The notes beneath the pieces were generated by a model. The model was given only the letters and a program-made list of their open reading frames with translations. It searched no databases and was not told the origin of the DNA. 64,000 bases of DNA from contig JAECUM010011111.1 of NCBI GenBank assembly GCA_016617855.1, positions 1 to 64,000 on the forward strand, written 5' to 3'. The stretch comes from Megalonaias nervosa. Lineage: Eukaryota > Mollusca > Bivalvia > Unionida > Unionidae. The translations under genes and the position numbers were made by a program. Positions 1-13,200 of this stretch are shown piece after piece (position 1 is the first letter of the stretch; each line of letters begins with the position of its first letter).

Positions 1-1950
1 ACAAAATCTATCACATTGGACTTCCTGCAGAAGCAAAATACTTCTGTGGCCACAGGTGCTTGTATTTGTTAGTGAATAAGGAAAACTACTGACAACAGCA
101 TGTCCTATTCTATAATTTTTGTTAAAGTTTACACAAGGTGATAAACTTGAGCGGTTTAAAATCTGTCCCCTTGCTTATTCTGTGCTAATTGTTTTAATTC
201 CATCAACACCATCATTCACTAGTTAATTATCTCTGCATAAAAAGAGAAATTCCAGATTTGTTCCCCAGGTACAAATTAAGGAGAGATGCTGTCAGTATTT
301 TATCTTAAGGGGGACTTCATCCTTTGCCACAAAAAGAAGGGGGAAGTAGAAAAGAAGAAGGGGGAGGATGAAACGGTCATAGTTCAATATTTACCTAATA
401 CTTCAATATCTGTCTCTCTTCCTGCACCACTTTTTAGAGCTCTTCTGATATCCAGATCTTTAAAAGATGTCACCTCTAGTTGCATAAGTATTAATCTGCT
501 AATTGTTTTGGAGCATACCCTGTTTCGGAGCATACTCTATTCCTTGTCTGTGCCTGAATATTTTTTGTGCTTCCATCTGACGGGGCATATGCATAGCCAG
601 CTTTGTCACCTTGAAGATGCTTGGAAACTGATCTTTGTTGCTGATATGTACAATTTTCCAGAGCTCACAAATATTATCTTATGGATACACCTGCTCCAAA
701 ATAGGTTTTTTCTCTAACATAGACTTACTTTCTTGAATCGGTAGTTAACTGACTACCATGCCAGATTACTTATCTGTTCCAAAATGCTGTATTAGGGGTT
801 TTAGTCCGTCAATATCATAGTCTGCCTGTGCAGACAGAGGTATTCAAATAAATATCTTTACTTCTGATTTTTGTTTTTTCATTCTTTTTTCTTCAGTTTA
901 TCTTAACCCTGATATAGATATATGGTTTTGTAGGATTGATCCACCAGTCTAAATTGATTGAAAAGAAATGAAAATTGCTTTCTACTTTTAAATTGTCTGT
1001 ATTTTAAATATGCTTAGTATTCTGCCCTTTCTACATTTAATTTTGAAATACCACTATTTAGATTTAGTTTAACAACCATTCATGTCATGCTTGAAGAACC
1101 CAGATGTGTAAACCATCGTAACACAATCTGTGTAAAATCAGATCTCCACTATCCTATTGTCTTCATGTCGGACAGTGGAGATATGATTTTAATCAGATTG
1201 GTTGCAAAAAGAATGGTTAAATAAAATTGTATACTTTGCTGAGCACATTTTCATATTTGGGACTTTCAAAAAATTTCTTGGAGTTCACATGCATCTCTGT
1301 TCTCGAAGTGTGTGGATGCATACAAATTTTGCATGATTCATGCAATTGCAACCCTGACAGCATCTCTGTTTAAGTACTACATATCATTTCTCTGTTGCTT
1401 TGCTAATACTTCCTGTTTGTCACCCGGGAATAAGCTACACCAGGACCGGAACAAGCAATAACCACCAATGAGATTTCAGTGTAACATTTCACTGTGTGAC
1501 ACACTGTTAGTGTAGCTTTCAAATTGACTAAAGTATACATGGTAAAATTCAAAATGAAAACTTCACTTAAAAGTGGTTATTAAATAATGAGTACTTCATT
1601 ATACACATGGAACACTTTTGGAATGTATCCTATATGTTGAGCATACTGCTGGGTTAAGATAATTAGCATGGGATGGGGGGTGGATTACAAACCATGTCAC
1701 TTTGTTTTAATTTGCAGATGGCGAGTGAGTATTCTCAATAGTCTGTTTTATTTTTACTAATAAAAATGATTGCCTAGGACTGCAGATGCTGTTTCAGATG
1801 AATTCTATATTTAAAAAATAACAAGGCAAACTAATAATAATTATTCATGACTGCTGAAGACTAAAATAACTTACGGTAAGTATTGTTTTGTATCAATTCT
1901 CCATCTCTTATTTTGATATGTGTATCGTTACAGCAAAAGTATTTCAGTGT
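1..1950. other. No recognised gene; presumed upstream intron
   Basis: The interval is AT-rich with no conserved coding signal on either strand. A 143-codon open frame at 286-717 has a low-complexity Lys/Glu start and no family resemblance. Given the Roco exon at 4875 enters in phase 1, this is probably intron sequence of the same gene. Confidence 0.5.
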
Positions 1951-3307
1951 CAGACATTTAAGTGGTGGTCATGTATCTTCTCAAGCAGGGAGGGACAAAA
2001 TCACCAGACCTTTGTGTCATGGTATGGGATTGCCTTCAATGGTGTGCCAAACACCAGGTAAATATTCAAGTGCACCATATACTGAGAGACATCTCAATGT
2101 TTTAGCTGACTCTTTGTTGAGGACTGCTAATGCACCAGATTGGTCTCGTCATCCTTCCAGATTCAATTGAGTTTACACCCTTGGGGCTGAATAATGATAG
2201 ATCTTTTCACGAGAAAGTGGAACAATAAATTGTCCACATTGATCTCCTCTTATCCAGACCCAGATGCATGGGCTGTTTGATTCTCCATCAGTAAGCTGGG
2301 AGGGAATGTGGGTCTATGCCTTCCCTCCAAAAGTCCTGATACCAAAAGTGTCCAGAAAGTGAGGTACACGAGCTGCCAGATAGTTCAGATCACCCCTCAA
2401 TGATGGGAGAAATCCTGATTCAATGATCTGGCAGCCCCAACCCTGCTGAAGCAGCCCTGATCACCACTGTTCCATCCATGTCCAGAGAAACTTCTCCTTC
2501 ATGTCTGGCTCTTGTCAGGGATGCATCACACAAAAAGGAGTTTGGATCTTAAGTTGTGGAGAGGATCACAGCAATTAGAAGGTCTTCCACTCTGAAGTCA
2601 TACAAAAGGAAAAGGAGGGTGTCATATCACTTTCTGCCTCCATTTCTCAGCTGGCCAACTTCTTTCTCTTTCACTTTGAAGCCTGGAAGTTAGCCCCAGT
2701 GTTACAAAGGGATACCAGTCCATGATCTCAGACACATTCTGACATCATGGACGAGACAATATTGGATACAACAAGGACTTTTCTGACTTCACATCCAATT
2801 TTAATCTTTCCAGTTCATGCTCATTCATGTTATATACCCAAATGAAATCTTCCCTGGGTGTTGACATGGCTTAACTCACCAAAGTTTGAACCCCTGTCAT
2901 CCACATCCATCATTCAGCTATTTTACAAGACCTGCTTTTTGATAGTGCTTGCCTCAGCATGCAGAGTCAGTGAGCTGCATACCCTCCCCATGGACCTGAA
3001 CTACATGCAGTTCCATCCTGATGGATCAGTTGTCCTAATTACACAGCCTGGTTCATTGCCAAAAACAGGTTGCTGTTACAAGGCAACCAACAAATAGCTA
3101 TTCTTCCTCTTTTCTTGACTGATATGTTGAGAGAGGTGAAGCTCCAAGATCCTGTACATGCTCTCAAATATTATCTGAAACATACAGAAAATATCCATAT
3201 TGTCTGGACCAGGCTTTTTCTGCCTCTCAAGTCCAGAAAGCAATACATAATGCCACAAGTACTAGCTGCTTGGTTAAAGGGAGCGAAAAAATCAGCATAC
3301 ACTAAAC

Positions 3308-3476
3308 CAGTGCTGTCCAACCTGTGGCCAGCGGGCTGATTTTAAATGGCCCACCAGAGCTCAAGCATTGTGAATAAATTTTTATAGTCGTTGCTTTTAA
3401 GTTTTCTGTTATGGCCCTTGGCTTCAAGGAATAAATTTTCAGTGGCCCATGGTGTGAAAAAGGTTGGACAGCACCG
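3308..3476. mobile_element. hAT-type MITE, 169 bp, nested in DIRS relic A
   Basis: The terminal inverted repeats are CAGTGCTGTCCAACCT at the left and its complement with one mismatch at the right (ending GGTTGGACAGCACCG). An 8-bp target duplication flanks it, CACTAAAC (3300-3307) and CACTAACC (3477-3484), with one mismatch. The 8-bp duplication and CAG...CTG-like ends are typical of hAT elements. It has no coding capacity. Removing it restores continuity of the recombinase reading frame around it. Confidence 0.85.
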
Positions 3477-3993
3477 CACTAACCTCTCTCAGGAACAGAT
3501 ATACATCATGAAAATCTTGGCTTATGAAATAAGTGCGATTTCTGCAAGCCTGGCATTTGAGCATATTGTCTACATTTGAGACGTAGTGGAGTCATTTGGA
3601 TGGCATGCCTTGACCACTTTCTCCAGCTCTTACCTGTAGAATATGGCATAGCAGAGGAGAGAAGTGAGCCTCGTTGGCCAGTGGTAGCTGTACAGACAGT
3701 AACCACTCACCTCTTATGGTAGCACAACCTTGTAATCAGACAGGGTTCGCCACTTTCACTGGATTCATCTAGAAAAATCTTTAAAGGTAAGACCAATTAA
3801 ATGCAGAATCCCATAGGTACCTACACATATGTGTAGAACTAAGGTCTCCTGTTATGCTAAACTAACATGAGGAGAACCTCATCCATTAGAAGATCAGTCA
3901 TGCTCCTCCTGGGTGACAGGGGTAGAGGAAGGATGCTCAGCATTTTCTCCTCCTCTTTCCTATACTTCAAATGTAATGTGATCAGGTAAGTTA

Positions 3994-4058
3994 TATAACA
4001 GAGGTGAGATGGCAGTGATCCATAACGGTCACTTTGCCACTCAGGGCCCCAACCTGTA
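3994..4058 (-). repeat. Truncated SINE head fragment
   Basis: On the minus strand this reads GGGCCCTGAGTGGCAAAGTG, then after a short deletion ACCGTTATGGATCACTGCCATCTCACCTCTG in pieces. It matches the tRNA-like head of the SINE at 23856, including a nearly unbroken 20-base match over the CACTGCCATCTCACCTC region. It lies at the 3' end of DIRS relic A. The tail and box B are absent. Confidence 0.55.
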
Positions 4059-4090
4059 AGGGTTGATTCCCATTGTATAATGTACATGGA

Positions 4091-4874
4091 CAGAAAGAAG
4101 TTTTTCCTTCTTTCTGGGGGGGCTGGATTTTTAGGTTGCAGAGAAAGCTATCCTAATATAATTTGATCTGGCAAGTGTTTTAGGAGAAACATAATTTATT
4201 AAACAATTTGTTTTTCCAAATAAATGTCATGTTTAGCATGAGTAATTGAACTATTGATTTTGTACAGGAAGCATAAATTACCTGTAATTTGTTGCTGTAC
4301 ATGTGAAAAAGTGTAAATCTAAGTAAATATCTCAAAAAATAAAACAAATTTAGAAATATAATTTTATTGGCTTTTATATCATGTATTTTATATAGCATTC
4401 TTTAATGAAGAAAGCGAGCAACATACAGAAAAAGTGCATTGACCATGAAAAATGGACAATATGCCCTGTACTGGGGTTGCTAATTTTAATGAGCCCTCAT
4501 GTATATATTTTTCTAATGCTTTTATGAAAAAGAAACTATTCTGATAATGGGGAATTTATAGCACCACGAGAAACAAGTGAAACAATAAATAAATTTCAAT
4601 TACATTCTTACATTTATATGTTTATTATTACATGAAACCTTTTTAGCAACCTACCAGTTGCATGTTTACATTGAAATAATAGTGACAGGAATCTCCATAT
4701 ATATATATATATGTATATATATAGATGCAAATATTTATATTAATGCCAGAAAGATTATTTTTCTGTAAAAGTTGGTTTTTGCTCTATTTTCTGAAAGATT
4801 TTGTTGGTTTCTTTTATATAAAACACTGTTTAAATGTGTTCCTTGAAATCTACTCTTTAATTTCTTTTTAACAG
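4091..4874. other. Intron sequence before the first Roco exon in the window
   Basis: AT-rich with no recognised gene. It holds a short (TA)n tract at about 4697-4723 and ends in the pyrimidine tract and AG acceptor at 4873-4874. Confidence 0.6.
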
Positions 4875-5501
4875 ATGCAGAAGAAACCTATAAAGTACAA
4901 CGCCTTGTCAAGCTTCTAAATGATCAAAGCCAGGGACTTGACATCAGTGATGAGCAAGCGGAAAACAGCAAGGTTATGCATCAAACGGAGACACCTCTTG
5001 ATGTAAAGGAAGTTGATATTCAGCACATAAGATCAGCAAATTTAGGAAAAGATCAAAATACACTTAAATCTTCTTCATCCAAGCCATCAAATGCGTCTGA
5101 TGAAGATCAGAGTAGTAATGAGGATACAAACACTTTAAAAACAAGCAGTAAAGGGGATACAGAGAACAGTTTTGGTAATATTTTAAAGGAGGATATCCAT
5201 GAAATGCTGGAACAAAGTGCAAGAAATGCTGCTAAGAGTGACAGCAAGGAAACAGTGAAGAATATACTTAAATTTCTAACTGAAAATGCAGACAAACTAG
5301 TAAGAAGTAGAGAAGAACATTCACCATTGGCTATGTGGGACTTTGCTGGACAGTACGTCTACTACACTACACACCAAACATTTCTATCACAACGAGCAAT
5401 ATACGTGTTGGTTATAGATCTCACTCAAGGAATCACAGATCGTGTTGAGGATGATGAGTATTTCTTTGATATTGAAGGGAAAAAAGAGTGTGAAGTTCAT
5501 G
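4875..5501 (+). CDS. Roco exon: linker and first half of Roc with G3 motif
   Basis: The exon follows a pyrimidine-rich acceptor ending AACAG and stops at a G|GTAAGT donor. It is 627 nt long and phase 1 at both ends. The first 130 or so residues form a hydrophilic Ser/Asp/Glu/Lys-rich linker of low complexity. Next comes a short helix-like stretch (SKETVKNILKFL) and then the Roc core SPLAMWDFAGQYVYYTTHQ. The DFAGQ G3 motif lies at 5339-5353, and FLSQRAIYVLVIDL forms the next hydrophobic strand. In MFHAS1-like Roco proteins this block sits between the P-loop and G4. The P-loop (GxxxxGKS/T) is not in this exon or anywhere upstream in the window. The frame stays open for 22 nt past the donor plus more, but that readthrough (after 5501) is unlike the family, so the donor is preferred. 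Confidence 0.92.
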
Positions 5502-7669
5502 GTAAGTTTAGCATGCAACACAAACGGAACCTGAGGCGCCCCACACATTGCAAATAGACAAAATCCCTTTATCAAGACATGTACTTTATGTCATTAATCC
5601 TTTAGAGATTACTATACCATATTTTGAAAAGCTAAAGACCTTTTAGATAATTCATTTAATGTTTTGCGGATAAAGATGCTTATTTGAATATCAGCATTTG
5701 GTTTTGGCATATCACATTTTGTTGCCTTGTCCATGTACGGATTAGACAGATATGTTGATTGGTTTATATTATAGGATCCCTTGGCTAGGTTGGTTAGTAG
5801 TAATCATATACAATATAGCCTAGAGACATTAGTGTTATTAGCTTAAATGAAGAACATTAAATAGAAGTTTCATTTTAAATAATCAGTATATTCAGTTATG
5901 TTATATGATGCATTACCGTGTCACAATCAAGTCAAATTCTTGAACAAACTTTTGACATCTGTACTACCTCATGAGTAGTGCAAAAGAAATAATTTTGGTA
6001 ATTTTTCTTCAGAAAAGCTCTTTTTGCGAAAAGTAGTAACAGTTACAATAATCTATGTTTAAGCACATAAGAGTCGTTAGAGGCATCTTCAGTGTAAAGA
6101 AAGGTTGATCATAATATCCAGTTGGCAGAGAATTGTTTTTATCAGAAATAGATTGAGTGTATTTCTGAATCCATTACCCATAGTGATGAGGAAAGGGATG
6201 AGGAATGTTAGTTTAATGTGTTTTGTTCTGGTATGTTGTAAGGTCTTGGAAGCATTAAGGAGAAGAGAATACACACACACATATACACACACAGTACAGC
6301 TCACATGATCTTTTGAAACCCCTTGCATCATGCTGGGGAACTTGAGTGATAAGTACCTACAAATCACCCCGGTGCCTCAGCTGGCATGATGGCAAATCCA
6401 CCATGGAAAGACTGGTTGGCATTACTGATTGACTTTTGAACAGCCAATGAAAGAAGACCACCGATTGGAAAGTCTGAGATATCATATGTGATTTACAGTC
6501 AGATGCTATTTCAAGAATCATGTTGTCTTTATTTCGGTCATATATTTGGACCATAAAATATAACTTCAAAAAGTCTTGTACATTCTGTACATTTAGAAAA
6601 GGTTGATCGACTTACTGGGCAGTATGTTTATGCATTTACATTATTCAAAGAAATCTGAATAAACTTAAGCACTTACTAGATGAGAGGCACAACTTGTTAA
6701 GCTTGTCTTGAACAGTGAAAAGTTAATGTGCTGTTTAAACATGAAAAGTAATCCTGTGAGGTCTAGACAATTAAATTACAAATGACATCCGCTTTTTTTT
6801 AAAACACAAAAAAACCACCAAAAAACCCAAACAGAATGTACTGAATTAACATATAAATGTGAATCATGTAGTGACCCAGTTAAGATAACGAATATACATG
6901 TACACATCTTTGAACTAGTTCAATTCTGACTACATCTGTACTCTAAGGGACTGGCCATTTAAATTATGGGGCTACATCATTCTTTCCAACTGGGATATAT
7001 TTTGTTGTTTCATTCACCACAAGACACATTTATTTCAAGGAAGAAAAGAAATGGCATAGTGTTCTTTTTATAATACAAATCAGAGCAAGACATTTGTGTT
7101 CAACCTTGTGTCCCGTCTTAAAAAATTTAATGGCCTGTCCCTACTAAAGACTTCAGTGGATGTTCTGCAGAATCAAAGCAGTGACCTTTGTCAGTCCTAT
7201 CATAAAATATTTAGCATTAGAAGATGATATCAACTTCAGCTTGGGAAAGGTGCATTGTAGTCACATGAATCCATCTGACTGGACACTTACTTAACCTGCT
7301 CCAGTTATGGTCCCATCATTAGGAATGGAACTTTGTTAATTGTTCCTAATTAATCTGATATCAGTGTATTGTTCAGATGAATAATAATGTAGAAAAGTTT
7401 CGATTCTTAGAGAAGCAGAGATTTTAATCTCCAATAGATAGCATCCTCATTGTTCTCACCACATCAAAAAGATGTTTCTGAAAATTTTTGAAGATTATGA
7501 TTAGGTTTTGAAGAATTTTTCAAAAATGGTAGTTTACAAAATAAGGCTAAAATTGCTTATTATAACCAAATTTTACATATTTGATGTATGACAAGTTGAC
7601 ATTTGTAGGTAATCTTCAGAATTAAAATTAGACCAATTATAATTCGGCAAATACACAAAAATTATGGAC

Positions 7670-7705
<36 letters not shown>

Positions 7706-10156
7706 TATAATAATAAACTCACCTTTCCCATGCTGAAATTGGTATCATCTTCTGATGTTAATATTTTATGACCATGTTTACAAAGGTCACTGCCTTGGTT
7801 TCTGCAGCAAATCTGTTGAAGTCAAATTATTACGAAGAGACTATAGATTTCAAAGCAGGGGTGGGTGGGTTATAAATGCTTGGAAAGAATTATTTTGTTC
7901 TGATTTGTTCTATACCATTCTTTTTTTTTGTACTTTAAGCAAATTTATTTTGCAGTAAATAAAAGAGCAATAAATAAAAGAGCAAAAACTATCCCATTTG
8001 GAAAGAAAAATATAGTCCCATAAATTAAATTTGTAGACAATTAAAATACATATGCAGTCAGAATTCAACTAGTTCATAGTTGTTTACATGTATATTCAGT
8101 CTCTTCACTGGGCCATTACCGCGACTCGTATTTAATTGTAAATTAAGTGTTTTCTGTTTTAGTTGCTTGTATTTTTAAAGAGAATTGATTGTCATCTGGA
8201 ATTTAATTGTCCATACCTCAGAGGATTACTTTTCATGTTTAAACAGTTGGGTAAATTTACACTGTTCAGGAGAAGCTCAACATGGTGTGCTTCTCATAAA
8301 GTCACTGCATAAGCTTCTTCACATCCCTTTGAATAAAGTAAAAGCATAAATTGATTGCCAAAAAATTGATCAACATTTTCTAAATGAAAAAATGTATAGT
8401 AATATTAATACTGTTTGTGAGCCCTTGCCCTAATGAAAATATTATCTAACTTTGATTTGGCATTATGTCAGTTAAATTCTATTCATTAAAATTAGGAAAG
8501 GATTTTAATAAGCTGATAGTGATGTAGATAATTTGGTACCTCACCCTCTCTCTCTCCCTCTCTCCATGAACCACTAAAGGGCATTCTTGCAGGGGTCATA
8601 CACAGTAAGGCACGCACATTGTATAGAGGCCATGTCCACTTCACAGTGGTCATAAGATAACCGAGTTGGATTTCAGATTTATAACTGAACACTTTTGATG
8701 GTGATACAGATAGAATGTCTATTGATAAATGACTTGAATGAGAAAAGAATTGATTAATACATGCATGTATAAGATCCAAATATTGGACAAAATTAACACA
8801 ATCCGCACGAACCTAATAATGCAACATAAATGTGAATACAAATAAATGACCTTACACAGTAAAAGGACAAAGATTAATGATTGACAGTGATTTCACATGA
8901 TGAAAGGAATGATGTGTTTTACTCAAATAGTAAAAATGATGAACTTTACTCATTTAGTAAAATGTATTCACTCAGATAGTGAAGAATGAAATACTTTACT
9001 CGAATAGTAAAATGATGAAAACAAAGGGACAGATATCATGCAAAATATCTTTATGGTCCCAAAACACTGGGTATAGCAAACCCCATAATTAGCTCATGGC
9101 TAAAAGGTTACATGTATGGCGCAACACAAAACACTCCGTCACAAGCACACTTGGCTACCAGTCACACTGTTCAATCAAGCAGTCAGCAGTTCAGGTACTC
9201 ACTGACCACCATTCAGTTCCTTGGTAAATCAAGCAATCAGCCCCACCAATTCAGTCAGTAATGCCCAATCACCTGCTACTCAACCAGCAACGCTGTTCAC
9301 TCAGCTCTACGGCTGCTCTGGTTCAGCTTTACAGCTGCTATGGTCAACTTCTACAGCTGGTACCATATTGACTCCAATCAGCTGGAAATATATCTAACAC
9401 CATGTACTATGCATGACATGGGCATATACGATAATACATAATGACATTATATATGTTAAGCTATGCAAATTACATTATCAGCACAACATTACAAAGCAAT
9501 AAACAGGTTCAGAGGTGAACCTACCTGTGTCTAATAAGAATCCTATGGTACTAAATGTTTCTTAAAAATGCCACTTGATATTGCTTATATATCTCTTGCT
9601 AAGTCACAAACAAGAGTAGAAAATATTTGCTTTATACTACGTAAGCCAGAGTTATATAAAACATACAAAAATAAACATGGTAGTACAATTGTTATAACTT
9701 ATACACAAGAAATTAATAAATAACTCATATACCTCTACAGCTGAAGATGTGCAAGTCCTTAAGTAGACTGCTCACTGACAAGACGTTCCGTAATATAAAG
9801 ATTTAGTCTTTATGGTGAGGTATTTATACACAGACAATGCAGCCTATATTGTCTGTGTGCTGGAAGTATTCGGGTTGTCCCATCGAAAGCACTTCGCACA
9901 TGCGTCATAGGATGAACTGAACTCACTGTTTCGAAATTATGTACAATATAGATAAATCACCCTTGGGTATCGTTGTACACAAAACACAAAACTCAAGTAC
10001 ATGTATTTAATAAATAAAGGGATTTTTACAATTCCATGACAATAAGGAAAGCATGATGTGCAGAGGATCATCAGGATGGTGGAAGTTTTTTTTTATCCTC
10101 TCCATTCTCTCCCCCCCCCACAATGCATGGAGTTAAAAAAAATCTTGTGTGCTATA

Positions 10157-10204
<48 letters not shown>

Positions 10205-13200
10205 CTTCATAGTTTTAACACATTGGCTATAGCAAGCAGATGAAGTGGGAAATAAGTGCCTTTCCCTAAGACACACAGTGACAGCCAACACAAGCTGGCC
10301 TGGGTACATATCGAGTGAAGTATATTATGTACAGTATAGGCATTGAAGCTGAGACAGGAAACTTGATTGTAAACAAATAGTTTGATTCTGTAAGAGCAAT
10401 GGGTGTTTTTGTTGTTTTTAAATTACTTTTGAGGAAAAGAAATCTTGATTGAAGACCTTCAAACAGAAAAGATACACATGGATGAAGAAAGTAGCATTGC
10501 ATACTTAATATTGTGTTCCACAAAGAGTCATTTTTATCCTGTTTAGTTTGTTTGCATAGAAAAGTATAAACAACTTCTATTATGTCTGTGTTGCGCAGTG
10601 GGCAGTACATTAAGAAAGAGAAACATTATTTGACTTGGTTGTTAGCTACTAAGGCAGTGAATTTAATAATAATGATAATAATGATAATAATAATAATAAT
10701 AATAATAATAAGAATAATAATAATGGCAACAATATCACAAATGGTTTTGTTATCTTAATTTTTTCTGCCAATAATTCAGTAGTTTTCTATTTTAACAAGC
10801 TTTGTGTATATTGAGGAATTTGGGGCATCAGTGATTTTGGATGTGATGTTAGTAGTATCTTTAAAATAACACTTTTTCCAGTTTCTCATCTCAATTTATT
10901 ATTTGTATTTACATTGTATATCACATTTGATGAAGTAGGAGAACTTATAGGAATATGAATAACTAATGTACACATGGGAGAGGGCAATGGATACACATTA
11001 TTCTTATGGAAAATTGACTACACACCAGTTTGTCTTATCACTCTCCATTGGTTTGTATACTGAGGTGATTCATTTACATGCAACAGATTTGACGGTCTGT
11101 CAGATATACTCTTCATTCATTACAAGTCAGTTTCAGAGATGTCAGTTGCATTTTTACGTCATCCCTCTAGTTTAAACCAGTTTCTCTGATGTCAATGTAA
11201 TATATTTACTAATGGCCAGAGAACAAGTTCATACGACTTTCTGAGTTCCTTTACATTAAACAAAAGAAAACAACATGTTGGATATTAAATAATGAATAAT
11301 GTAAATGGAAGAATGCTTATATAACAAATAGGAAAGGGTAAAGAAAGGTATGATAACAAAAAAGTTATGGGATGGGGCAGGTAATGGATGTAATAAAAAC
11401 TGACAGACGGATGCACAAAGTGTCAGGAGATACCGACATTACTTTAAACACTAAATTGATGATAGAAAACTATAAAGGTATGAAGATAATTTGAGATACA
11501 ATTAAGAAAATGTGAAGATAGTTTGAAATACAGTTTAATAATAAATTACTTGGAGACGACTAATATGTGTGAAAACTAATAGATGTAATATTACAAGGAG
11601 CAACCATGGATTTCTGGGTTGGCTTGCAAACATTTTCAGTGAAAGACTTGCACTGAGGATACTTTTCTCGAAATTTTACTGTAGGTTCAAAACTGTTGGT
11701 CATTAGCATTTATGAACTTGTCCCCATATTGTGTGAAGAGATCTGATGATTGGACACTGCACACACACAACTACAGTGAATACAATATGTAAATATAAGA
11801 ATGATCATTTCTTTCCATTGGTACATCTTGTTCAATTTGAACTCAAACTATGGTTTCACCTTAGGATTTCTGTTCTTTTCAGACCTTGTGGAGCTTTGGA
11901 TGAACTCCATACATTCTTGTGCACCATCCCTAGAATCAGGCAATCCTCCAGTGATTCTAGTGGGAACACATGCGGATAAGATCCCGAAGGTAAATGTAAA
12001 TGTGATTATTTACAGTTTCGTTGGTAAAGAGTGTATGCGTCTGGCGTAACAAAATATTTTTATTTTTGAAGATTTGATTAGAACTAGATGCAGATACTGC
12101 AAATAGCATAAGGGCATGATTGAGGCTCTTACCAAACACATCGTAATTCATAAAAGTAGGTGAGTAAACCAGTGGACAATGCTGTATAAGAACTGAAAGT
12201 ATACATGACAGCGGAAAATCAATGGCAAGCTATTGAAAATACACTTTTTTCGAAAAGTGTTTATTATTGTAATTACTGGTTAGACCTGGTGCCCAGTGAC
12301 TGGTATATGTGATTAACATGGTGACAGGTGCCTCATGCAATATCCGGTAACAGGTGGCTCAGACTGGTGCCTGATACCTGGTGAATGGTGCCTGATGACC
12401 ATGCTTTGTCAAGTGCCATTGATCATCAAGGTGAGTCCCTATTCTATGAACAGGTTCGATATCAATGATTTTGACGCATGGATGAGCAAGGAAGAGTAGA
12501 ATTCATTTTCCATACTGAATAAAAGTGGACTTGGTCAAGGGTGGGTGCAAACTCTCATGAGCCAGGAAGTGCCATAATACCTACAGGGATCGATTGGTGA
12601 CTTTACTGTAATGGAAAATGCCTCGGTTCCATCCCAGGATTGATGAGTTGCTGACTTTATTGAGCTGGCAAGTGCCATTGCCTTTTACCTTGGAATGGAG
12701 GGTGTCCATCCATGAAGAAAAGGGGTTACTTCATTCTTCTTGCTTCCTTAAGAGTGGCAGCTTTCAACTAAATCCCCACACATCATCTGCCCATAAAGTG
12801 CAGACAGGAAATTTGGGAGTGGTTGTCCCATGAAGCCTCGTTATCACTGCATTTGGCAACCTTATGTGGCATTATTAAAATTTAAAGAAAATTGTGAAGG
12901 TATTGAAAAGTCAACATTGAGTAATAATTGGAAGACTTGTTTCATATAGAATAGGTCTTAATTAAATTACTGCAAAAATGAAAGCAAAAAACTTGACCAA
13001 CATAGAAGACAGAACACTTCATGTAATTCGACCTTTTTGTCTGCATTGTGCCTCTAGTGACTTCTGTGGTTTCATTAAGATTCAGAAACCTTTTGCAGAC
13101 TTACACGCCATGAGGATGTCACTTACAAACTTTGATGTTTTATCATGAACAGTAAAAACATTTTTCTTTACAATAAACATGATGAGCATATATCTGAACA

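Larger units (their letters stand above)
1960..4090 (+). mobile_element. DIRS-like retrotransposon relic A (RNase H to tyrosine recombinase, 3' part)
   Basis: Decayed coding sequence in order: an RNase H piece with frames reading VVMYLLKQGGTKSPDLCV and NIQVHHI (about 1968-2080) and ERHLNVLADSLLRT (about 2086-2125); the block SWEGMWVYAFPP (2294-2329) that follows RNase H in DIRS elements; and a tyrosine recombinase from about 2850 with LASACRVSELHTL, its first catalytic Arg codon at 2963-2965. The C-terminal part resumes at about 3485. There the expected HxxR motif reads Y-E-I-S (3523-3534), so two catalytic residues are lost. Stops and frameshifts are numerous. The 5' end (gag, reverse transcriptase) is missing. 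A 169-bp MITE splits the recombinase. Confidence 0.8.
5502..11882 (+). other. Roco intron, 6.4 kb
   Basis: This interval lies between two phase-matched Roco exons. It holds microsatellites, a cluster of short TTTACT/AGTAAA palindromes near 8.9 kb, Gln/Ser-codon-like simple sequence at 9.15-9.38 kb, and a perfect 11-bp hairpin at 9.83 kb. I see no conserved coding sequence; the open frames here look random. Confidence 0.75.

Noticed and set aside
286..717. 143-codon open frame on the plus strand
   Set aside because: It begins in a Lys/Glu-rich GAAG tract and shows no conserved block or splice context; length is within chance for AT-rich DNA of this size.
1714..1720. AG-ATGGCGA-GTGAGT, a possible 7-nt exon that would join the 4875 exon in phase
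   Set aside because: Splice-like signals alone over seven bases are too weak. Nothing upstream confirms an incoming exon, and P-loop sequence would be expected instead.
3857..4087. Minus-strand open frame over the DIRS 3' end
   Set aside because: It is antisense to the DIRS relic and includes the SINE head fragment; no protein-level signal.
12618..12833. Plus-strand open frame upstream of DIRS relic B, considered as its RNase H part
   Set aside because: I could not match any RNase H block (no TDNS-like or HVPG-like motif), so it was left out of relic B.
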